DNA from: a virus | DNA length: 25,081 bases | IMG/VR virus record: IMGVR_UViG_3300037153_000257 | Span: 1 to 25,081 of that record | Direction: 5' to 3' (one strand) | Shown here: piece by piece, positions 19,380-25,081 of the stretch | Layout of the letters: every line of letters begins with the position of its first letter | How positions within the stretch are numbered: position 1 is the first letter of the stretch | Position numbers and translations under genes: made by a program | The notes under the pieces: model-generated | Database searches by the model: none | What the model was told of the DNA's origin: nothing | Seen by the model: only the letters and a program-made list of their open reading frames with translations

Positions 19380-20632
19380 CAGGCGACCGTCACTTTCACG
19401 ATCCCGCCCGCGGCCACGACCAGCGAGGCGAAATTCCCGGCATAGGCGACCTGGACGCCGAGGACACTCGGTTCTACGACGGACAGCGGGCCGATCCGGT
19501 CCTCGTAGACCTCGCCGGCCGCCGTGCTCATGATCATCAGCCGTTTCGTGGCGGTCCCGAAGCCGGCGGTGACGTAGACGGGGATGCCGCCGATCGAGCC
19601 CATCGCGCCCTGACCGAACGTCGACGCCGTGAACCCGGCCGACTGCGCGTCGATCGGGTTGACCGGCGCGAACAGGCCGCCCAGGCTTCCGAGCACGTCC
19701 GGGGAGGCGGCCGCGATCAGCCGGCCCTGCCCCTTCGTCGCGGTGTAGACCTGGCCGGCCGCGCCCCAGAACGCCGCCGCGACATTGTCCGAGCTGGGCG
19801 TGCCGGGGATCGTGACGGTGCCGGTAGTGCCGCCCGCGTAGAACGCCTGCACCGCGGTCGCCTCGGTCAGGATCGCGTACTGCGTCGCCAGATCACCGAT
19901 CACGATGTCCATCGCGGACGCGCCGCCGACAGTGCCGTAATCGATCAGTTGCCTCGAGACGTTGACGTAGCCGCCGTAGGTCGCCGGCGAGACGGCCAGC
20001 TTGTCGATCACCATCGCCTGCGACGTCAACTCCGACTTTTCCGCGCCCTGCGCCGCGACGGCGGTATGCGTCGTCACTTTCGGCCGGCTGAACGACCAGC
20101 CCGGCAGCTGCCGCGGCCCGAGCGCCGCCACGACCGGCCGGGCGGCGTCGATGAAATTGACGACCGGCGCCACGATCGGCGTCGGCACGAGCCCGGACGC
20201 GTTCACGGTCGTCTGGTGCGCCGCGGCGCGGTGCTCCCGGTTCCAGCGGTCGAGCCGTGCTTTCGCCTCGACGTCGCCGAGGCCGGCGTCCCACAAATCG
20301 ATCGCGTAGGCGCCGGCGCCGCCCATGTCGAGGCCGCCGTTCGAGCGGTACTCGACCTCCGCCGGCGGCTCCTTCTTCACCATCAGGTGCGCGATCGCGG
20401 CGATCCGGTCGGCCGACGCGGACGAGAGCTCCCGAACCTCGGTCAGCTCGTCCATCAGCCCGCTGACCTTCTTGATCCGTTCCCGCTGCGTCTTGATGTG
20501 CTCGACCTGCTCTTCGCTCAGGTCGCCGTTTTCGCCTTTCGGCTCGGCGACGAGCTGGTCGATGAACGCCTGCCGCTCCTCGATCTCCTTCGCGTGCTGG
20601 AGCAACACCGCGTCTGTTTCGTGACGGAGCAT
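19379..20632 (-). CDS. HK97-fold major capsid protein
   Basis: This 417-aa protein assembles the icosahedral shell. The N-terminal ~100 residues are coiled-coil (ETDAVLLQHAKEIEERQAFIDQLVAEP, EEQVEHIKTQRERIKKVSGLMDELTEV), a scaffold-like delta domain that the S78 protease normally removes. The rest has HK97-like strands: TPIVAPVVNFIDAARPVVAALG, SFSRPKVTTHTAVAAQGAEKSEL, YGGYVNVSRQLIDYG, GGIPVYVTAGFGTATKRLMIMSTAAGEVYEDRIGPLSVVEPSVLGVQVAYAGNFASLVVAAGGIVKV. AGGAGTAT... is the usual late beta-rich portion. A ribosome site (GGAG) precedes the ATG. Confidence 0.9.
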   Translation of the reverse strand: MLRHETDAVLLQHAKEIEERQAFIDQLVAEPKGENGDLSEEQVEHIKTQRERIKKVSGLMDELTEVRELSSASADRIAAIAHLMVKKEPPAEVEYRSNGGLDMGGAGAYAIDLWDAGLGDVEAKARLDRWNREHRAAAHQTTVNASGLVPTPIVAPVVNFIDAARPVVAALGPRQLPGWSFSRPKVTTHTAVAAQGAEKSELTSQAMVIDKLAVSPATYGGYVNVSRQLIDYGTVGGASAMDIVIGDLATQYAILTEATAVQAFYAGGTTGTVTIPGTPSSDNVAAAFWGAAGQVYTATKGQGRLIAAASPDVLGSLGGLFAPVNPIDAQSAGFTASTFGQGAMGSIGGIPVYVTAGFGTATKRLMIMSTAAGEVYEDRIGPLSVVEPSVLGVQVAYAGNFASLVVAAGGIVKVTVA

Positions 20633-20667
20633 AACGTCGAACTCCTAACTCCGCATCAACCACTACT

Positions 20668-20682
20668 GAGGACAGGGTCCTC
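20668..20682. repeat. small palindrome GAGGAC-agg-GTCCTC
   Basis: A perfect 6-bp inverted repeat with a 3-bp centre lies 36 bp upstream of the major capsid start. This is a good distance for an operator or promoter-associated element of the capsid operon. Otherwise 20633-20894 holds no gene I can support. Confidence 0.35.
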
Positions 20683-20884
20683 GCGCGAGTTCGGGCGTGT
20701 CCCCCGCTAGCCGCCGGGCGCACTCTGTGCTGACTACACGGCGGAAGTTCGACGCTCAACGGCGAGCATACCCCGCCGGGCGGACGGCCGCAAAACCAGA
20801 ACAGGCGTTTCCTGCGCCGCCCTGTTTTCAGGCATCCAATGACAAGAGCGGAGGCCTCGGAGGGCGTTAGAGCGGCTCCTGTGG

Positions 20885-20933
20885 CCTCGAAAACGGGGCC
20901 GTGCCCGCACATGGACGAGCGGGCAGCGGCCCC
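20885..20933 (-). terminator. minus-strand Rho-independent terminator before the capsid gene
   Basis: Two arms of 14 bp (20895-20908 and 20919-20933) are complementary except for one bulged base (GGGGCCG+TGCCCGC with GCGGGCA+G+CGGCCCC) around a 10-nt loop. On the minus strand the stem is followed by GTTTTC. It would stop RNA from the terminase-portal-protease unit after it has crossed the antisense side of the plus-strand gene, so the capsid gene must have its own promoter in 20633-20884. Confidence 0.65.
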
Positions 20934-21012
20934 GGCCAGTCACGGTACGCCATCCAGGGTCCGGCCGAGACTGCCCGGATGGGTGGTTCCGCCGCCGCCT
21001 CGGCCGGGCTAC

Positions 21013-21018
21013 GGTGGC
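21013..21018 (+). promoter_or_regulatory. candidate -10 box of the plus-strand membrane protein gene
   Basis: TACGGT fits TANNNT and lies about 55 bases before the ATG at 21071, with TTCCGC 17 bases upstream as a poor -35. The exact promoter is uncertain. Bases 20934-21070 contain no credible gene. Confidence 0.3.
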
Positions 21019-21070
21019 CGTGAACCCGGCCGCACTGAGGCGCCGGGGAACATGGACGAAAGGAACCCCA

Positions 21071-21436
21071 ATGCAGTCATTTCGGCTCGACAGGCCGGAC
21101 TCGGCCCAGCCGCGGCGCCACTGGTTTCGCGAGCTGCTCGGAATCTTCGTTCTCTGCGGCATCGCTTACATCGGCATCCAGCACATCGCCCACCGCAGCC
21201 CCGCCGACAACTCCGCGGCCGTCGCAGCCGAAAGCGGCGCATCAAACTGCTCGAGCAGCGGCTACTACCTCCGGAGCCGCCTCGACGGCTCCCAACAAGT
21301 GATCTACGACTGTCAGTTCCCGCAGCGGATGCGTTGCGTCGGCGAGCAGGGCGGCGTCACCAGCGACATCACCGCCGAGGTGCGGCTGCTGTTCGACAGC
21401 ACGCTCGGCGCCGACAAGCCGCTCTGTGTCAGCTAG
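21071..21436 (+). CDS. plus-strand moron-type gene, single-pass exported protein
   Basis: The preferred ATG at 21071 follows a purine-rich GAAAGGAA. The 121-aa product MQSFRLDRPDSAQPRRHWFRELLGIFVLCGIAYIGIQHIAHRSP has one transmembrane helix (residues ~20-36) after a basic N-terminus. An outside domain follows with paired Cys (NCSSSGYYLRS, IYDCQFPQRMRCVGEQGG, PLCVS), likely disulfide-linked. It lies between capsid and protease genes, opposite in strand, and its TAG overlaps the protease TAG end to end. It is likely expressed separately, for example in lysogeny or at infection, perhaps in surface modification or superinfection exclusion. Family unknown. Confidence 0.75.
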   Translation: MQSFRLDRPDSAQPRRHWFRELLGIFVLCGIAYIGIQHIAHRSPADNSAAVAAESGASNCSSSGYYLRSRLDGSQQVIYDCQFPQRMRCVGEQGGVTSDITAEVRLLFDSTLGADKPLCVS

Positions 21437-22056
21437 CGGCTGAGACCGTACCGCCGGTCGAGCTCGGCCGCCTGTTCCCGGAACCGGTCGAGCTCGAGCC
21501 GGTCCCGGTTCGGCGTCACCGCCGCCGCCGCGGCGAGCTCCGGCCGGCCGCGGACGGCCAGCACGTTCGCGGTCTCGTATGCCGGCTCCGGCGTCAAACC
21601 GATATGCCCGAGGTGGATCTTGTTGAGGCGGCGCCGGTCCTTCGCCTCCCACGTTTCAGCGTCCGGGTAGGTCGGCCCACGGCCGCCGTCCTGGCGCAAG
21701 AGCATGAACCCCGCCGACGCGTCGAGCACGCCGTCGTCGGCGAGCACCAAGGTCTCGTTGCCGAGCTCGGTCTCCGAGATCCTGATCTCAGCGACGAGGC
21801 CTTCCTGCCGGGACGGATGGAACCTGACCGCCCGCCCGACCGTCCTCCTGACGTCATGGTCACGGTTGACGCGGACACGGTCGTTCCTCGCCTCGATGCC
21901 GTCGTAGGCGCCCCGCGAGCAGATCTCGGTGATCAGCTTGCCGCGGTGCGCGACCACGGTTTCGGTCTCGTACGGCATCACGATCAGCTCGATCAGACGC
22001 TTCGGGAACGACACCCCGGCGAGTGTCGCGACACGGTATTCGAGCTCGTCGCTCAT
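21433..22056 (-). CDS. prohead maturation protease (S78-type)
   Basis: I start at ATG 22056 (ATGA overlap with the portal stop). The 207-aa protein has the strand order of phage prohead proteases: ELIVMPYETETVV, RGAYDGI, RVRVNRDHDVRRTVGRAVRF with the catalytic His, RISETELGNETLVLADDGVLDASAGFMLL where Ser of SAGF is the nucleophile, and IHLGHIGLTPEPAYETANVLAVR. It should cut the capsid delta domain. It lies between portal and capsid as usual, except that a plus-strand gene is inserted before the capsid gene. Confidence 0.87.
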   Translation of the reverse strand: MSDELEYRVATLAGVSFPKRLIELIVMPYETETVVAHRGKLITEICSRGAYDGIEARNDRVRVNRDHDVRRTVGRAVRFHPSRQEGLVAEIRISETELGNETLVLADDGVLDASAGFMLLRQDGGRGPTYPDAETWEAKDRRRLNKIHLGHIGLTPEPAYETANVLAVRGRPELAAAAAVTPNRDRLELDRFREQAAELDRRYGLSR

Positions 22057-23309
22057 TTCAGCACCCCGCTCGATAGGTCGTCTGGTCTGCTGTTGTCGAG
22101 CCGCTCCGCGGCCCGGATCTCGTCGACCGTCAACGCCCGCTGCCCCGTCACCGGGTCGACGATGCCGAACAGGATCTGCGCGGTCTGCGCCCGCTCGAGC
22201 GGCTCCGCGGCGACGTACTCGTCCCGGTTCAGCTCGACCTGCGTGCCTCGCGGCAACGCCCAGCCCGACAGGGCACTCATCACCCGTTGCGCCTTCGGCC
22301 TGAGGCCGGCCCGCCAGTGCATGTCGAACCACATCGTCACGTTTCGGTAGGTCATCGGGTCGGTGTTCGTCGGGATCCCGACAAGCTCGGACGGGATCCC
22401 CAGCAGGTGCGCGATCCGGCCCTCCTCCCGGTCCAAGAGCGCCGTCAACCCGAGGTCGGTCGGGTTCACCTGCGTCGGCGTCCACTTGATCCCGCCCGAC
22501 AGGACCGCCGGCTCGCCGATCCCCGACAGCCGGGCCGTGACCCAGTCCTGCTTCAGCTGCTGCGCCTGCGCCGGCGAGATTTCCGCGGGATGTTCGAGGA
22601 CGCCGGACGGGATGCCGCCGCCGCTGATCAGATTCGCGCCGTACTGGACGAGCATCTGCGCCGCCAACATCCGGTAACGCCCAGCCTCGAGCGGCCCTTC
22701 CCCGTGCGCGTACCCGACCTGCGACCGGTAGCGGATATGCAAAAGGTCGCCGTTCACGTCCTCGCCGCCGATCGAGTAGTGCCGCAGCCCGTCCTCGATA
22801 TCGATCGTGACCATCCACGGCGGCACGACATGAAACCGGGCCGGCCAGCCGGTCGCGTAATGCGCCGTCGCGAGCACGAACGCCTCGCCGAGCTGGTAGT
22901 CCCAGAACAGCTGATGCAGGAACTCGCCGACGTCCGAGTAGACGGCCGGATCCGGGTTGTTCAACCAGTCGGCCTGCAGCGACGGCGCCGCATCCTTCAG
23001 GTAGATCGGCATCCCCGCCGCCTGCTGCGCGTTGAAGTCGATGCACATCCAGGCGGTGTCGGTCAGAACGCTCGGGAACATGCCGCCCGACGACCAGTTC
23101 GGCGTCAGCCAGTCGGCGGGCCAGCCCGACCAGGCGGACGGGCGGATGCTCGGCGGCATCCAGTCGGGCGGGTCCGCGCCGGACAGAAGCACCCCGTTCG
23201 GGTCGCCCGCGGTCGCGGCGGGCGGGCCGACGGTCGCCGGCGGCACGTCCGCCGGGTCGTTCGAGTTCGGGATGTCCGGCGGGCGGATCGACCTGGTGAA
23301 CAGGCCCAT
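22053..23309 (-). CDS. portal protein
   Basis: The start is ATG 23309 (TGATG with the terminase stop). The 418-aa portal forms the dodecameric DNA channel at the head vertex. After a Pro-rich flexible start it has TDTAWMCIDFNAQQAAGMPIYLKDAAP, LHQLFWDYQLGEAFVLATAHY, WPARFHVVPPWMVTIDIEDGLRHYSIGGEDVNGDLLHIRYRSQVGYAHGEGPLEAGRYRMLAAQMLVQYGANLISGGGIPSGVLEHP, and RIAHLLGIPSELVGIPTNTDPMTYRNVTMWFDMHWRAGL. These are characteristic of HK97-type (phage_portal) proteins. The C-terminus includes the long helix and ends near the protease start. Confidence 0.9.
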   Translation of the reverse strand: MGLFTRSIRPPDIPNSNDPADVPPATVGPPAATAGDPNGVLLSGADPPDWMPPSIRPSAWSGWPADWLTPNWSSGGMFPSVLTDTAWMCIDFNAQQAAGMPIYLKDAAPSLQADWLNNPDPAVYSDVGEFLHQLFWDYQLGEAFVLATAHYATGWPARFHVVPPWMVTIDIEDGLRHYSIGGEDVNGDLLHIRYRSQVGYAHGEGPLEAGRYRMLAAQMLVQYGANLISGGGIPSGVLEHPAEISPAQAQQLKQDWVTARLSGIGEPAVLSGGIKWTPTQVNPTDLGLTALLDREEGRIAHLLGIPSELVGIPTNTDPMTYRNVTMWFDMHWRAGLRPKAQRVMSALSGWALPRGTQVELNRDEYVAAEPLERAQTAQILFGIVDPVTGQRALTVDEIRAAERLDNSRPDDLSSGVLK

Positions 23310-25054
23310 CAGAACACCACCGGCATCGGCATCGGCTTGTGGGCCGCCCCGACAGCCCAGACGAGCGCGTTCACGAGATGCCGGCTGCCTCCCGGCACCA
23401 GCGTCAACCCGAGCACGCCCTCTTTGACGCGGGCGCCGGTGACGGCCTCGTCGAGCTCCCGGGTTGTCGTGTCGTGCACGACCAGACCGTTCGCGCACAG
23501 ATCACGGAACACCGCCAACCCGGGCCGGGTCTCGGCGCCGCCCGCCGGCGTCGGCATCGGAACCGTCCCCGACGGGACACGGTCGAACATCGACGCGCCG
23601 ACATGGAGCTGCCGGATCTGCCGCGTCAGCCCCAAAAGCCGCACATCCTCGAGCGCTGAGTCCCAGTCGTCGGCGAGCCAGCCGTCGACCTCGAGCCGGC
23701 CGTCATCGGTGGCCGCAACTGCGGCCACGGCCGCGCCGTGGCCGTAGTTGTCCTCGACCGCCACATACAGCGGTCCCGCCGAGCGGACGCCGTCCTCGGC
23801 GAGCGCCATCCAGGTTCTCGGCGGCAAAAGCTCCTCACCCTGCAGCACCGTCAACCCCTTCGGCCACTGGTTCAGCCACTGCGCCCGGAAGCTCGAGGCC
23901 GGGTCGGACTCGGTCGCGTCCTGTGTCTCACCGGCATACATCGCCTCGAGCCGCCGACTAATCAGCCGCTGCCGCTGCGGCGTCCAGTGCGGCGACGCGA
24001 GCCGCCACGCCGCCAGGTCGTCGATCGGGGCGCCCCGCGGCGCCGACCACTCGATCAGCAGATCCCCGCTGCCAGTCTCCAGGTTCTCCAACGCGACCCG
24101 CCGCCGTGTCAGCATCAGCGACGACGCCAGCCGGTGCGCCGTCGACACCAGAAGCAGCTGCGGGCTGACACGCTCGACCATCGTCGGCGCGACGCCCTCC
24201 TCGATGTAGTTCGTCTCGACGTTCCAGGCCTCGTCGACGACGGCCTGCGAGATCGTGTACCCGTACGGCGCCCCCTTCGCCTTCACGAGCCAGCGGCCGC
24301 CGGGCGCCGGCAGATACTCGATCCGCTGCTCCCCGTTCGCCTCACGGACAACGTACTGCTCCTGCGGCCTCGCCCACAGCCTCGCCGTCCGCTGCACCTC
24401 CACACAAACCGCCAGATCCTTGCCGGTGTGCAGAACGTCCTGCGGCTCCCCGAACCGGCCGCCCTGCTCGATCCGCCACAAACACAGCTCCCGCAGAAGC
24501 CACGACTTCCCGAGCTGCCGCGCCAGCGACAGAAGCGCCGCGTCCCAAACCAGCTGCCCGCGGTCGTCGACCTCGAGCAGCCTGGCCGCGACCAGCTGCT
24601 GCCACCAGCGAAGCTTGCCGCCGTCGCGGCCGTCGGCCCAGCGGACGAACTCCGCGCCCAGCGAACCGGCCGCCCGCGGATGCGGCACCGTCATCAGCCT
24701 CGGCCAGGTCGCGTTCCTCGGCACCCGCAGAAACCGTTTCAGCCACGGCACCCGCCAACGCGGGTCGTCGCGGCCGAGCCCGTCCCGCTCGACCAGCTCG
24801 AGCTCGACGACCGGCGGCGCCAGCCGCTCCGCGCCACGGTTACAGGCGACATGCTCCGGCCCCGCATACCTTGACCGGTCGCCGTCGGCGTGGCCGAGAT
24901 CCCACGGCTCGCCCGGCCGGATCGGCCGCCGGCAGCGCCAGCACTGAACACCGCCGGCGAGCACGAGCGGCTCCAGCTCGAGCCGTAGCCTCTTATGCGC
25001 CGAACCGTAGCCGCGCTGGTTCGTTGTGCCGCGAAGCTGGCTACTTACCGGCAC
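23309..25054 (-). CDS. large terminase with N-terminal HNH endonuclease domain
   Basis: The 581-aa protein packages DNA. Residues ~8-75 are an HNH domain: [21 protein letters not shown] (38-41), DLGHADGD (Asp52, His55), [10 protein letters not shown] (His68, Cys71, Asn72). The terminase part follows: [13 protein letters not shown] (variant Walker A, ~178-185), AVVDEAW (Walker B, ~271-277), LLLVSTAHR (coupling motif), and a C-terminal nuclease region with [11 protein letters not shown] and [14 protein letters not shown] nucleases are normally separate genes beside the terminase. The GTG at 25054 is a plausible start, but the frame is open to the window edge, so the true N-terminus may lie outside. 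Confidence 0.85.
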   Translation of the reverse strand: MPVSSQLRGTTNQRGYGSAHKRLRLELEPLVLAGGVQCWRCRRPIRPGEPWDLGHADGDRSRYAGPEHVACNRGAERLAPPVVELELVERDGLGRDDPRWRVPWLKRFLRVPRNATWPRLMTVPHPRAAGSLGAEFVRWADGRDGGKLRWWQQLVAARLLEVDDRGQLVWDAALLSLARQLGKSWLLRELCLWRIEQGGRFGEPQDVLHTGKDLAVCVEVQRTARLWARPQEQYVVREANGEQRIEYLPAPGGRWLVKAKGAPYGYTISQAVVDEAWNVETNYIEEGVAPTMVERVSPQLLLVSTAHRLASSLMLTRRRVALENLETGSGDLLIEWSAPRGAPIDDLAAWRLASPHWTPQRQRLISRRLEAMYAGETQDATESDPASSFRAQWLNQWPKGLTVLQGEELLPPRTWMALAEDGVRSAGPLYVAVEDNYGHGAAVAAVAATDDGRLEVDGWLADDWDSALEDVRLLGLTRQIRQLHVGASMFDRVPSGTVPMPTPAGGAETRPGLAVFRDLCANGLVVHDTTTRELDEAVTGARVKEGVLGLTLVPGGSRHLVNALVWAVGAAHKPMPMPVVF

Positions 25055-25081
25055 GATCCACCGAAGAGAGAGATTTTCGAC

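Noticed and set aside
20734-21162. 142-aa minus ORF between protease and capsid genes
   Set aside because: Arg-rich composition with no credible start signal; it overlaps the plus-strand gene and spans the terminator hairpin.
22057-23046. N-terminal extension of the protease ORF into the portal gene
   Set aside because: It is a shadow of the portal coding frame; the ATGA start at 22056 begins the recognisable protease.

Overview
The window is a contiguous part of a high-GC, tailed double-stranded DNA phage or prophage with a siphovirus (HK97-type head, long tail) gene set. No host chromosomal gene, integrase, repressor or complete tRNA gene is visible, so free phage versus prophage cannot be decided. 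The very high GC, the frequent GTG starts and the style of the proteins (SSAP, HGRDHAPGG tail protein, zinc-finger micro-ORFs, gp6-like connector) suggest an actinobacterial host. That host call is an inference.

Nearly everything is on the minus strand, so the virion modules read from right to left. 25054-21433 holds packaging and head genes: a large terminase whose first ~80 residues are an HNH nuclease domain, then portal and S78-type protease. 20632-18506 holds the major capsid protein, a 52-aa linker gene and head-tail connectors. Two glycosyltransferases (18509-16645) sit between the head and tail genes. 16652-10439 holds the tail: tube, HK97-gp10-like protein, tail assembly chaperone with a -1 frameshift at CCCCCCA, tape measure, and two minor tail or receptor-type proteins. 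10442-8902 is the lysis region: a coiled-coil micro-ORF, a CHAP endolysin, a holin-like protein and a collagen-like membrane protein. Neighbouring genes overlap by ATGA or GTGA almost throughout.

8789-5907 is a DNA-metabolism cluster: unknown, HTH protein, SNF2/DEAD-type helicase, and a beta-class DNA methyltransferase broken by a one-base shift. 5179-4332 holds a conserved-looking phage protein and a coiled-coil partner, bracketed on both sides by two long tracts of a degenerate five-base repeat (CCNNG on the plus strand) punctuated by purine-rich AGGGAAG/GGGGAG headers. 3950-3687 is a small Cys-containing gene with apparent indels. 3118-78 is a train of twelve tightly overlapped small genes including several micro-ORFs, a secreted lytic transglycosylase and a RecT-like annealing protein.

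Only two genes run on the plus strand. Each looks like a moron (an extra gene with its own signals). 3166-3582 is flanked by a perfect 14-bp inverted repeat, followed by a strong terminator, and set between two diverged direct repeats. 21071-21436 encodes a single-pass membrane protein, lies between the protease and capsid genes, and meets the protease end to end.

The most unusual items are the paired CCNNG tracts, the inverted-repeat-flanked plus-strand cassette, a recurrent 21-bp tRNA T-arm-like repeat near 5' ends of small ORFs, the HNH-terminase fusion, and a cluster of single-base disruptions confined to the accessory part.
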